Source of the DNA: Blastococcus sp. URHD0036
GTDB lineage: Bacteria > Actinomycetota > Actinomycetes > Mycobacteriales > Geodermatophilaceae
Direction: 5' to 3'
DNA: 64,000 bases
Assembly (NCBI RefSeq): GCF_000701365.1
Contig: NZ_KL370778.1
Coordinates: 186,001 to 250,000, forward strand
The translations under genes were made by a program, and so were the position numbers. Shown piece by piece: positions 50,553 to 59,600 of this stretch (positions within the stretch are counted from its first letter, which is position 1; each line of letters begins with the position of its first letter). The notes below the pieces were generated by a model, which did not search any database, was not told the DNA's origin, and was given only the letters and a program-made list of their open reading frames with translations.

Positions 50553-53159
50553 GTGTCCGACGCAGCGCGGCCCGCGCCTGCCGCCGACGAGCCGGCGACC
50601 GCCCGCGCCGCCACCCTGCTGCGCTCGGATCCCGAGCGGGTGGCGGCGGCGCTGCGCCTCCGTCCGACCGAGGCGGGCAACCCGGCGCTCGACCGGATCA
50701 CCGAGCTCGCCGCCCGTCTGCTGGGTGCCCGCTCGGCGCAGGTGTCGCTCATCGACGACGTCCTGCTCGTGGCGGGCGCCGCGGGTGACGCCGCCCCGAC
50801 GGTCGGGGACGAGATCCCCGTCGAGGAGTCGTTCTGCGGCCTGGCTGCCGCCGCGCGGGCGCCCCTGGTCATCCCCGACGCCGCCGCCGACGACCGCGTC
50901 CGCGACCTGACCTGGGTGACCGGCGGGCAGATCGGCGCCTACCTCGGCGCGCCGGTCGCCGCACCCGACGGCAGCACCGTGGGCACGCTCTGCGTCTTCG
51001 ACCCGCAGCCGCACGCGTGGACCGACGCCGACGCGGGCCTGCTCGCCCAGCTGGCCGCCTCCGTCGCCACGGAGCTGGAGCTCGCCGCCCTGGTCGTGGA
51101 GTACGACCGGGTCCGGGTCAGCTGGCGCCTGGCCGTCGACGCCGGCGGGGTGGGTGCCTTCGACTGGGACCTGCGCACCGGTGAGCTCGTCTGGGACGAG
51201 CGGCTCATGGCGATGTTCGGCTACGCGCCGGCGGAGTTCGACTCCACCATGGGCGCGTTCCACGCACGGGTGCACCCCGGCGACCTGCCCCGGGTGTCGG
51301 AGGCGCTGCAGGCCTCGATCGAGTCCCGGCGCGAGTTCGAGGCCGAGTACCGGGTGGTGCTGCCCGGCGGGGACACCCGCTGGGTGCAGGCGCGCGGGCG
51401 GACCGTGACCGATGCCGACGGCACCCCCGTGCGGTTCGTCGGTGCCGCGTACGACACCACCGACCTGCGGTCGGAGGACGTGCGCGTGTCCCGGGTGCTG
51501 GAGGCCATGCCGGCCGGCTTCTACTCCCTCGACCGGGACTGGCGGTTCACCTACGTCAACGCCGAGGCCGAGCGGCTGCTCTGGCACTCCCGCGACGAGC
51601 TCCTGGGGGAGCTGTTCTGGGACGCCTTCCCGGCCGCGGTGAACAGCGTCTTCGAGGAGCAGTACCGCGCCGCCGTCCGCACCGGGCGGCCCACCGCCTT
51701 CGACGCCTACTACCCGCCCCCGCTGGACGGCTGGTTCGAGCTGCGCGCCTGGCCCAGCCCCGAGGGCCTGTCGGTGTACTTCGTCGAGGTGACCGAGCGC
51801 CGGCAGGTGCAGGCCCGGGCCGAGCGCTCGGCGCAGCGGCTGGCGCTCCTCGCCCAGGTCAGCGCCGAGCTCGCCGGCTCTCTGGACGCCCAGGCCGCCA
51901 CCGCGCACCTCCCGCGGCTCGTCGCCCCCGCGCTGTCCGACTGGTGCATCGTCTCCCTGGTCGACGACGAGGGACGGCCCCGCGACGTGGGCCACTGGCA
52001 CGCCGACCCCGCACTGCGGCCGCTGGTCGCCCGCTACGCGGCGGCGCGCCTGGACGCCATGCCCGCGACCGCCCCGGTGGGCCGTGCGCTGGTCTCCGGC
52101 GAGCCGGTGCACGCGCCGCTCCGCGAGGTCCTGGGCCTGCTCCCTCCCGGCGAGGCCCGCGACACCCTGACGGTGCTGGACCCCGAGAGCGGGGTCGCCC
52201 TGCCGCTGCGGGCGCGCGGGCGCACCCTCGGCGTCCTCACGCTGTTCTTCCGGCGCGGCTGGACCCCGCGCCAGGAGGACCTGGCCACGGCGCAGGACGT
52301 CGCCGACCGCGCCGGGCTGGCGCTGGACAACGCCCGCCTCTACCGCCAGCAGCAGCAGCTGGCCGAGGGGCTGCAGCGCAGCCTGCTCACCGAGCCGCCC
52401 GAGCCCGACCACGCCGAGGTCGCCGTCCGGTACCTGCCGGCCGCCGAGGCGGCGCGCGTGGGCGGGGACTGGTACGACGCCTTCCTGCAACCCTGCGGCG
52501 CGACGGTGCTCGTGATCGGCGACGTCGTCGGGCACGACACCGCGGCCGCCGCCGCCATGGGGCAGTTGCGCGGGCTGCTGCGGGGCATCGCCACCTACAG
52601 CGACGCCGCGCCGGCCGAGGTGCTGCGCGGGCTGGACGCCTCCATGGCGGTGCTCGGCACCGACGTCCTGGCGACCGCCGCCGTCGCCCGCCTGGAGCAG
52701 AGCGACGACGAACGGGCCCGGGGCGTCACCCGGCTGCGCTGGGCCAACGCCGGGCACCTCCCCCCGCTGGTCCTGCAGCCCGACGGCAGCGTCGCCGAGC
52801 TCGCCTCCTGGCAGGGCGACCTGCTGCTCGGGGTGGACGCCGACGCCGTCCGCAAGGAGTCCGTGGTCACCCTCGACCGCGGCGCGACGGTGCTGCTCTA
52901 CACCGACGGGCTGGTGGAGCGCCGGGACTCCGACCTCGACGCCGGCGTCCTCCGGCTGCGGCAGACCCTGACCGAGCTCGCCTCCCTGCCACTGGAACAG
53001 CTCCTCGACGAGGTGCTGGAGCGGCTGGTCGACGGCCGCCCGGAGGACGACGTCGCGGTGGTCGCCGTCCGGCTGCACCCGCAGAGCCGGCCCCGTCCGC
53101 CCGAGGCCGGCCCCAACCGCGTGCCCGGCGTCGTCCCCGACGACCCCGCGACCCCCTGA
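50553..53159 (+). CDS. GAF-PAS-PAS-GAF-SpoIIE protein phosphatase
   Basis: This 868-residue multidomain signalling protein has a GAF domain (about 40-185), a PAS with PAC (about 190-315), a second PAS (about 315-430), another GAF (about 430-620) and a C-terminal PP2C-type SpoIIE phosphatase (about 640-855). The phosphatase shows GGDWYDAF, IGDVVGHD, LRWANAGHLPPL and LLYTDGLVERR, so its metal-binding aspartates are complete. Such proteins dephosphorylate anti-sigma-factor antagonists and so switch on stress sigma factors. No anti-sigma genes lie nearby. The GTG at 50553 follows GAGGAGAGCT; a GTG at 50529 is the alternative. Confidence 0.88.
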   Translation: MSDAARPAPAADEPATARAATLLRSDPERVAAALRLRPTEAGNPALDRITELAARLLGARSAQVSLIDDVLLVAGAAGDAAPTVGDEIPVEESFCGLAAAARAPLVIPDAAADDRVRDLTWVTGGQIGAYLGAPVAAPDGSTVGTLCVFDPQPHAWTDADAGLLAQLAASVATELELAALVVEYDRVRVSWRLAVDAGGVGAFDWDLRTGELVWDERLMAMFGYAPAEFDSTMGAFHARVHPGDLPRVSEALQASIESRREFEAEYRVVLPGGDTRWVQARGRTVTDADGTPVRFVGAAYDTTDLRSEDVRVSRVLEAMPAGFYSLDRDWRFTYVNAEAERLLWHSRDELLGELFWDAFPAAVNSVFEEQYRAAVRTGRPTAFDAYYPPPLDGWFELRAWPSPEGLSVYFVEVTERRQVQARAERSAQRLALLAQVSAELAGSLDAQAATAHLPRLVAPALSDWCIVSLVDDEGRPRDVGHWHADPALRPLVARYAAARLDAMPATAPVGRALVSGEPVHAPLREVLGLLPPGEARDTLTVLDPESGVALPLRARGRTLGVLTLFFRRGWTPRQEDLATAQDVADRAGLALDNARLYRQQQQLAEGLQRSLLTEPPEPDHAEVAVRYLPAAEAARVGGDWYDAFLQPCGATVLVIGDVVGHDTAAAAAMGQLRGLLRGIATYSDAAPAEVLRGLDASMAVLGTDVLATAAVARLEQSDDERARGVTRLRWANAGHLPPLVLQPDGSVAELASWQGDLLLGVDADAVRKESVVTLDRGATVLLYTDGLVERRDSDLDAGVLRLRQTLTELASLPLEQLLDEVLERLVDGRPEDDVAVVAVRLHPQSRPRPPEAGPNRVPGVVPDDPATP

Positions 53160-53166
53160 GGGTCGC

Positions 53167-53823
53167 TCAGGCGGCGAGCGACCCGCGGCTGCGCAGGTGC
53201 GGCGCGTGGCCGGCGGCCTCGCGCTCCGCGGCCTGCTTGAGCTCGGCGGCGACGTCGGCGAAGGAGTCCAGGGCCGGGTTGACGCCGACGAGGGTGAACT
53301 CCCGCTCGACGACGCGCAGGTCCAGCTGCCAGACGTCCTCGAGGATCCGGCGCATCCAGGAGGTGGCGTGGTCCCAGCCCTCGCGCGGGGTGCCCGCGGA
53401 GTAGTTGCCGCCGCGGACCGTCACGAGGACGGCGGGCCTGCCGGCCAGGGGCGGCGGCGCGCCCGGGCCCATGCGCGGGTCGGTGATCACGAGGTCGACC
53501 CAGGTCTTGAAGTGCTGGGAGACGCCGAAGTTGTACAGCGGCACGGCGAACAGCAGCGCCTCGGCGTCGACCAGCTCGTCGGTCAGGGTGGCCGCGAGCG
53601 CCACGGCCTCGGCCTGCTCGGCGGTGCGCTCCGCGGCCGGCGTGGCGGACCCCGCGACGGCCGCGGCCCAGGCGGTGGCCGGCACGGGCTCGGTGCCGAG
53701 GTGGCGGCGGACCACCGGGGCCGCCGGGTCGCCCTCGCGCCACCCGGCCTCGACGATGTCGGCGATCTCGCGGCTGGCAGAGCCCTCGACGCGGATGCTC
53801 GCGTCCAGACGGAACAGGGACAT
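53167..53823 (-). CDS. azoR: FMN-dependent NADH-azoreductase
   Basis: This 218-residue flavodoxin-like quinone/azo reductase of the AzoR family reduces quinones or azo dyes with NADH. The start SLFRLDASIRVEGSASRE forms the FMN phosphate loop, and the PLYNFGVSQHFKTWVDLV motif and RGGNYSAGTP flavin contacts are present. The gene is divergent from an HxlR regulator, with an intergenic region full of dyads, so it is probably its target. Such pairs respond to quinone or electrophile stress. The gene symbol is by family; the true substrate is not known. Confidence 0.88.
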   Translation of the reverse strand: MSLFRLDASIRVEGSASREIADIVEAGWREGDPAAPVVRRHLGTEPVPATAWAAAVAGSATPAAERTAEQAEAVALAATLTDELVDAEALLFAVPLYNFGVSQHFKTWVDLVITDPRMGPGAPPPLAGRPAVLVTVRGGNYSAGTPREGWDHATSWMRRILEDVWQLDLRVVEREFTLVGVNPALDSFADVAAELKQAAEREAAGHAPHLRSRGSLAA

Positions 53824-53847
53824 GGGGTGCTCGCTCTCTGGGAGTTA

Positions 53848-53898
53848 CTAGGAGATGACTAGTGCTTCGAGAAAGCTAGCACTTCGGGAAACGAAGTG
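53848..53898. promoter_or_regulatory. dyad-rich operator region between azoR and hxlR-type genes
   Basis: The perfect dyad CACTTCG-N5-CGAAGTG (53880-53898) lies 19 bases before a TAGGAT -10 hexamer (53917-53922) of the HxlR gene. Three CTAG tetramers (53848, 53859, 53876) and a GTGCT/AGCAC pair fill the side next to the reductase. The HxlR protein probably binds here and represses both genes until an electrophile or quinone appears. Confidence 0.55.
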
Positions 53899-53928
53899 AT
53901 CCCTGACCCGGCCGCCTAGGATGGGCGG

Positions 53929-54291
53929 GTGTCCGAGGAGGTCCTGCACACCCCGCAGGCGTGCGACGACGCGCTGAGCCGCGCCTTCGGCTTCCTCGGC
54001 AAGCGCTGGAACGGGCTGATCATCGGCGTGCTGACCCGGGGGCCGGCCACCTTCAGCGGCGTGCGCCGCGCGGTCGGGGGCATCAGCGACTCCGTGCTGT
54101 CCGACCGGCTGACCGAGCTGGCGGCAGCCGGGCTGGTGCACCGGGCCGTCGATCCCGGCCCGCCGGTCGCGGTGACCTACGAGCTCACCGAGGCCGGTGC
54201 CGCGCTGCTGCCCGTGCTCGACCAGCTCACCGACTGGGCGCGGGAGAACCTGCCCGTGCAGCGCTGCGCCGAGCAGGCCCCCGGCTGCTGA
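53929..54291 (+). CDS. HxlR family transcriptional regulator
   Basis: This 120-residue winged-helix protein has the HxlR pattern CDDALSRAFGFLGKRWNGLIIGVL at the start (with the conserved cysteine C12), then FSGVRRAVGGISDSVLSDRLTELAAAGLV. Cysteines at the start and end (C12, C113, C120) may sense thiol-reactive compounds, as in YodB/HypR homologues. A TAGGAT hexamer six bases before the GTG suggests a leaderless start. The divergent FMN azoreductase is the likely target. Confidence 0.86.
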   Translation: MSEEVLHTPQACDDALSRAFGFLGKRWNGLIIGVLTRGPATFSGVRRAVGGISDSVLSDRLTELAAAGLVHRAVDPGPPVAVTYELTEAGAALLPVLDQLTDWARENLPVQRCAEQAPGC

Positions 54292-54332
54292 GTGCCGCCG
54301 ACCGGCACCGTCCGGTGTGGCAGCCTCGTCCG

Positions 54333-55742
54333 GTGACCGTCGACGAGGAGCTGTGCCTGCGGCCGGCCACCGAACTGGCCGCGCTGCTCCACTCCCGTGA
54401 GGTGTCGGCCCGGGAACTGCTCGAGGCCTCCCTGGCACGGATCGACCGGCTGAACCCGGGGCTCACCGCCCTGGTCACGCTCGATCCCGAGGGGGCCCGG
54501 GCCTCCGCCGACGTCGCCGACGCCGCCCTGGCCGCGGGCGACCCCGTCGGGCCGCTGCACGGCCTGCCCGTGGCACACAAGGACACCCACGTCACCGGCG
54601 GGATGCGCACGACCTGGGGCTGGCCGGTGTACGCCGACCACGTGCCGGCGCGCGACGAGCTGGTGGTCGAGCGGCTGCGCCGGGCCGGCGCGATCCGGGT
54701 CGGCAAGACCAACGTCCCCGAGTTCGCCGCCGGCTCGCACACCTTCAACACGCTGTTCGGGGCGACCCACAACCCGTACCGGCACGGGCTGTCGGCCGGC
54801 GGTTCCAGCGGTGGGGCCGCGGCCGCACTGGCCGCGGGCCTGGTCCCGCTCGCCGAGGGCAGCGACATGGGCGGCTCGCTGCGCAACCCGGCCGCGTTCT
54901 GCGGCGTCGTCGGCCTGCGGCCCACGCCCGGCCGGGTGCCGACCTGGCCGGCACCGATGGCCTGGTCCCAGCTGTCCGTGCAGGGGCCGATGGGCCGCAC
55001 CGTCGCCGACGTCGCGCTCACCCTGTCCGCCATCGCCGGCCCCGACCCCCGGGTGCCGATCTCGCTGGACGCCGACACGGGCGACCCGTCCCTGCCCGAG
55101 GAGCTGCCGGGGCTGCGCGTGGCGTGGGCGCCGGACCTGGGCGGCCGGATCGCCGTCGACCGGGCGGTCCGGGAGGCGCTGGCCCCGGTCGTCGGGGTGT
55201 TCGAGGGCCTCGGCGCCACGGTGGAGGAGGCCTGCCCGGACCTCGGGGGCGCGGACGACGTCTTCGGCACGCTGCGCGCCTGGCTGTTCGACGCCTCCTT
55301 CGGCGACCTCGTCCGCCGCTCCCCCGAGCTGGTCAAGGAGGCCATCCGGTGGAACGCCGGGCAGGGGGCCCGCCTCACCGGCGCCGACCTCGCCCGCGCG
55401 GAGCAGCAGCACACCCGACTGTTCGAGCGGATCGTGGAGTTCTTCGACCGGTACGACGTCCTCCTGGCGCCGACCACCCAGGTGCTGCCCTTCCCGGTCG
55501 GGCAGGAGTATCCGACCGAGATCGACGGGGTGGAGCAGGCCAACTACCTCGAGTGGATGCGGTCGTGCACGCTGCTCTCCCCCACCGGCTGCCCGGCCCT
55601 GTCGGTGCCCGCCGGCCTGACCCCCGACGGCCTGCCGGTCGGGCTGCAGGTCGTCGGGCCGCCCCGGGCCGACCGGCGGGTGCTGGCGATCGGGCACGCC
55701 TTCGAGAAGGCGCGCGGACCGCTGCCCGCACCCGTCCTCTGA
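54333..55742 (+). CDS. amidase (amidase signature family)
   Basis: This 469-residue hydrolase cleaves amide bonds, possibly of plant or drug-like amides. The Ser-cisSer-Lys triad is visible: lysine in AHKDTH (about residue 86), the GGSSGG loop and the nucleophile serine in GSDMGGSLR. The C-terminal half includes SPTGCPALSVPAGL, typical for this family. The GTG at 54333 starts the conserved helix. It is 41 bases after the HxlR gene and could be co-transcribed. A 19-bp hairpin with a CTAG in each arm follows. Whether it belongs to Asp-tRNA amidotransferases is unlikely, as no GatB/C genes are near. Confidence 0.88.
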   Translation: MTVDEELCLRPATELAALLHSREVSARELLEASLARIDRLNPGLTALVTLDPEGARASADVADAALAAGDPVGPLHGLPVAHKDTHVTGGMRTTWGWPVYADHVPARDELVVERLRRAGAIRVGKTNVPEFAAGSHTFNTLFGATHNPYRHGLSAGGSSGGAAAALAAGLVPLAEGSDMGGSLRNPAAFCGVVGLRPTPGRVPTWPAPMAWSQLSVQGPMGRTVADVALTLSAIAGPDPRVPISLDADTGDPSLPEELPGLRVAWAPDLGGRIAVDRAVREALAPVVGVFEGLGATVEEACPDLGGADDVFGTLRAWLFDASFGDLVRRSPELVKEAIRWNAGQGARLTGADLARAEQQHTRLFERIVEFFDRYDVLLAPTTQVLPFPVGQEYPTEIDGVEQANYLEWMRSCTLLSPTGCPALSVPAGLTPDGLPVGLQVVGPPRADRRVLAIGHAFEKARGPLPAPVL

Positions 55743-55745
55743 CGC

Positions 55746-55787
55746 CGTCTGCGGCTCTCTAGCTTCGGAGCTAGAGAATCGCAGACG
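55746..55787. terminator. 19-bp hairpin between convergent genes
   Basis: Left arm (55746-55764, starting CGTCTGCG and ending CTCTAGCT) pairs with 55769-55787 with one mismatch and one wobble pair around TCGG. It begins 3 bases after the amidase stop and lies 17 bases from the stop of the convergent DUF2071 gene. Confidence 0.7.
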
Positions 55788-55803
55788 AGGGCATCGACCA
55801 GCG

Positions 55804-56550
55804 TCAGCCCCGCACGCGGGGGCCGAACCGGACGTCGACGCCGGGGGAGTACAGGACGCTGTCCGGCGGGCCGGCCACGGGCAGTCCGGCGGCCGCGGCG
55901 AGGTCGTCGTCCCAGCCGAGCAGCTCAGCCTGGTGCAGCGGCCAGGCCGGGTGCTCGTTGGGCCAGTAGCGGGTGCGGCCGAACGCGTTCTGGTGCAGGC
56001 CCCAGCGGCCGGTGAGGAAGGCCGCGAGGCGATCGGGCTCCGCCAGCCGGCCCCCGACGCGGAACTCGACCCGGCTGGCGGCTCCGCGCGGTGCGGGCCA
56101 GCGGCGGCGGGAGGTGTAGGTCAGCCGGTCGCCGTCGCGGTCCAGCCGCATCCGGGCCCAGGTGTAGGGCAGTCGCGCGATCCCGCGGGCGACGAGCACC
56201 GTCGGCAACCGCTCGGCCTCCAGCGACCGGAAGACCACGCCCCGGCGGCCGAGGCCGTCGACCGAGTACAGCCGGATGTTGGTCTCCAGGAACGAGCCCA
56301 CCCACGGCAGCCCCGGGCTGCCGGCGATCCCGATGCGGCGCATCCGGAACGGGACGAGCCCGACGTAGGTGACCCCGTCGAGCACGTCCGGGCGGGTGCC
56401 CGGTGGCAGCAGCGGTGCGACCCGCGCCGGGTCGACCGCCCAGTGCAGGAAGGCCACGTCGCGCCACCCCTGGGTGAAGAGGGTGCGGCCGGCGGCGCGC
56501 GGCGCCGTGGCGGTGACCGGCTCGGGCTCGGCCGGGAGGAGAGGGGGCAC
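55804..56550 (-). CDS. DUF2071 family protein
   Basis: This 248-residue protein belongs to DUF2071, a family of unknown function related to the acetoacetate-decarboxylase-like fold. The conserved TQGWRDVAFLHWAVDPARVAPLLPPGTR and the TYVGLVPFRMR motifs lie near the start. There is no signal peptide or membrane segment. The GTG at 56550 was chosen; a longer frame from 56619 begins inside a tandem repeat. The glutamate dehydrogenase gene lies upstream on the same strand and ends before the repeat, so read-through is possible. Confidence 0.8.
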   Translation of the reverse strand: MPPLLPAEPEPVTATAPRAAGRTLFTQGWRDVAFLHWAVDPARVAPLLPPGTRPDVLDGVTYVGLVPFRMRRIGIAGSPGLPWVGSFLETNIRLYSVDGLGRRGVVFRSLEAERLPTVLVARGIARLPYTWARMRLDRDGDRLTYTSRRRWPAPRGAASRVEFRVGGRLAEPDRLAAFLTGRWGLHQNAFGRTRYWPNEHPAWPLHQAELLGWDDDLAAAAGLPVAGPPDSVLYSPGVDVRFGPRVRG

Positions 56551-56570
56551 TCCCCCAGCGTCCCCCTGCC

Positions 56571-56619
56571 CACCGTGCGGAATGGCGGTTCTGCACCGTG
56601 CGGAATGGCGGTTCTGCAC
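56571..56619. repeat. two perfect tandem copies of a 23-bp unit
   Basis: The unit at 56571-56593 is repeated exactly at 56594-56616, and CAC follows as a third partial start. Each unit contains the near-dyad GTGCGGAA...TTCTGCAC, so two overlapping hairpins can form. It lies between the NAD-glutamate dehydrogenase stop (56629) and the DUF2071 start, and may be a terminator pair or a two-site operator. Confidence 0.7.
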
Positions 56620-56628
56620 GGAAGAGGG

Positions 56629-59600
56629 TCAGCGGCCGCGCAGGCCGCGGAGGGTCCGGACGGCGACCAGCAGCTCGGCCAGCTCCTGGCGGTCCCCCGA
56701 CGAGAGGTCGGCGAGCTGGGCGGCGGCCCGGCGCTGGGTGGCGTCCCAGCCGTCGATCCAGCGGGCCACCAGCTCGGCGGCATCCGCGCCGGCGACCGCG
56801 CCCTCGACCACCTGCGCGGTGAGCGCGGCCTCCTCGGCGGCGAGGTCGTCCCGGAGCGTCGCGCGGGCCAGCGACGGCCAGCGCCGGTCCCGGGGCAGCG
56901 CGGTGACCAGCTCCCGCAGCGCCACGAGGCCGAGCCGCTCGGCCAGGCACTGCTGCACCCGGCCGGCCAGCTCGACGGAGGCGCCGGTCCGCTCGGCGAC
57001 GACGGCGAGGTCCAGGGCGGCCGGCATCAGCGACGCGGCGGCGACCTCGGCCGCCTGCGCGGCGGGGACGCCGGCCGTCCGCAGCCGCCCGGTCCGCTCG
57101 GCGTAGGCGGCGGCCTCGGCGCCCAGCAGCCAGCCGGGCAGCCCCGCGCGCACCGCGGCGACGGGCGCGGTGAAGCGGGCGACCACCTCGCTGATGGGAA
57201 CGGGCCGGTCGCCGGCCAGCTCGGGCCGCCGGAGCAGCCAGCGGGTCGCCCGCTCGGCCAGCCGGGTCGCCTCGGTGCGCAGCTCGATCTGGACGGCGGC
57301 GGGGACCCGGTTGTCCAGCGGACGGGCGGCGTCCCAGAGCCGGTCCACCTCGAACACGGTCCGGGCGACCGCGTGCGCCCGCACGACGCCGGCGAGCCCG
57401 ACCCCGGTCTCCTCGGCCAGCCGGAACAGGCCGGTGACGCCCGCGATGTTGACCGACCGGTTCGTGAGGGCGGTGGCCACGATCTCCCGGCGCAGCGGAT
57501 GGCCCGACACCGCGTCGGGGAAGCGCTCGCGCAGCGCGGTGGGGAAGTACCCGGTGAGCAGCGGGGCCAGCGCCGGGTCGTCGGGCAGCTCCGAGGCCAG
57601 GACGGCGTCCCCGGCCTCGAGCTTGGCGTAGGCGAGCAGCACCGACAGCTCGGGACCGGTGAGGGCCTGGCCGTCGCGGCGGCGCTCGGCGAGGGCGCGG
57701 TCGTCGGGCAGCGCCTCGACCTCGCGGACCAGCCGCCCGCTGCGCTCCAGCGAGCGGATGAACCGCTGACCGGCGTCCAGCAGGCTGCGGGCGGCGGCGA
57801 CGTCACCGGCCAGCGCGGCGTTCTGCGCGTGGTTGTCGGTGAGGACGGCGACGGCGACCTCGTCGGTCATCCCCTGGAGCAGCGCGGCCCGGCGCTCGGG
57901 GTCCAGGCCGACGCCGTTGAGCGCGATCTTGATGTTGACCTCGTGGTCGGAGGTGTCCACGCCCGCGGAGTTGTCGATCGCGTCGGTGTTCACCCGCCCG
58001 CCGGCGAGGGCGTACTCGACGCGGCCGCGCTGGGTCAGCCCGAGGTTGCCGCCCTCGCCCACCACCCGCACCCGCAGCTCGCCGCCGTCGACCCGGACGG
58101 CGTCGTTGGCCTTGTCGCCGACGTCGAGGTGGCTCTCCGTCGCGGCCTTCACGTAGGTGCCGATGCCGCCGTTGAACAGCAGGTCGACCGGTGCGAGCAG
58201 GACGGCGCGGACCAGCTCGACGGGGGAGAGGCTCTCGGTGCCGGGGTCCAGCCCGAGCGCGGCGCGCATCGGCTCGCTCACCGGGATCACCTTCGCCGTC
58301 CGCGGCCACACGCCGCCGCCGGCGCTTATCAGCGTGGGGTCGTAGTCGGCCCACGAGGAGCGCGGCAGGTCGAACAGCCGGCGGCGCTCGGCGAACGAGG
58401 TCGCGGCGTCGGGCGTCGGGTCGACGAAGACGTGCCGGTGGTCGAAGGCGGCGACCAGCCGGATGTGCTCGGACAGCAGCATCCCGTTGCCGAACACGTC
58501 GCCGGACATGTCGCCCACGCCGACGACGGTGAACCCCTGGCTCTGCACGTCGACGCCGAGCTCCCGGAAGTGCCGGGTCACCGACTCCCAGGCCCCGCGG
58601 GCGGTGATGCCCATGGCCTTGTGGTCGTAGCCGACCGACCCGCCGGAGGCGAAGGCGTCACCCAGCCAGAAGCCGCGCTCCAGCGCGACCGAGTTGGCCA
58701 GGTCGGAGAAGGTCGCCGTCCCCTTGTCCGCGGCGACGACGAGGTAGCTGTCGTCGCCGTCGTGGCGGACCACGCGGTCGGGCGGCACGACCTCGCCGTC
58801 CTTCAGGTTGTCGGTGATCGACAGCAGCGCGCCGATGAACAGCCGGTAGCAGGCCTGCCCCTCGGCCAGCTGCGCCTCGCGCGAGGGGTCGGCCGGGGGC
58901 CGGCGGACGACGAACCCGCCCTTCGCCCCGGTCGGCACGATGACCGTGTTCTTCACCATCTGCGCCTTGACCAGGCCGAGGACCTCCGTGCGCAGGTCCT
59001 CGTGGCGGTCGGACCAGCGCAGCCCGCCCCGGGCGACCGCGCCGAAGCGCAGGTGCACGCCCATGACCCGGGGGGAGCTCACCCAGACCTCGCGTTCCGG
59101 CCGGGGCTGGGGGACGTCGGGCACCTCGGCCGGGTGCAGCTTGATCGCCAGCGGCGTGCCGGGGGAGGAGACGGCGTAGTAGGTGGTGCGCTGCGTCGCG
59201 AGGACGGCGGCGAGCAGCGAGGTCAGCAGCCGGTCGGCGTCCAGCGACTCGACCTCGCCGATCGCCTTCCGCAACGACCCGGCGAGGGCCTCCTGCCGCT
59301 CGGCCCGGCCGGCCGCGCGCCCGGGGGAGAACCGGGTCTCGAAGAGGGCCACCAGGCGGGCGACGACGTCGGGGTGGGCTGCCAGCGTGGCTTCCACGTA
59401 GGACTGGCCGAACGGCAGACCGGCCTGCCGCAGCCACTGCACGTAGGCCCGCACCACCGCGACCTGCCGCCAGTTGAGGCCCGCCAGGAGCACCAGCGCC
59501 CCGAGCCCGTCGTCCTCCGCCTCGTCCCGCCAGACGGCGAGGACGGCGTCGGTGAACCGCTCGGGCAGCGAGCCGGCGAAGGGCAGCTCACCGCCGGGCG

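Noticed and set aside
56571-56619. Possible CRISPR array
   Set aside because: The two units are directly adjacent with no spacer, and there are only two copies; no cas genes are present.
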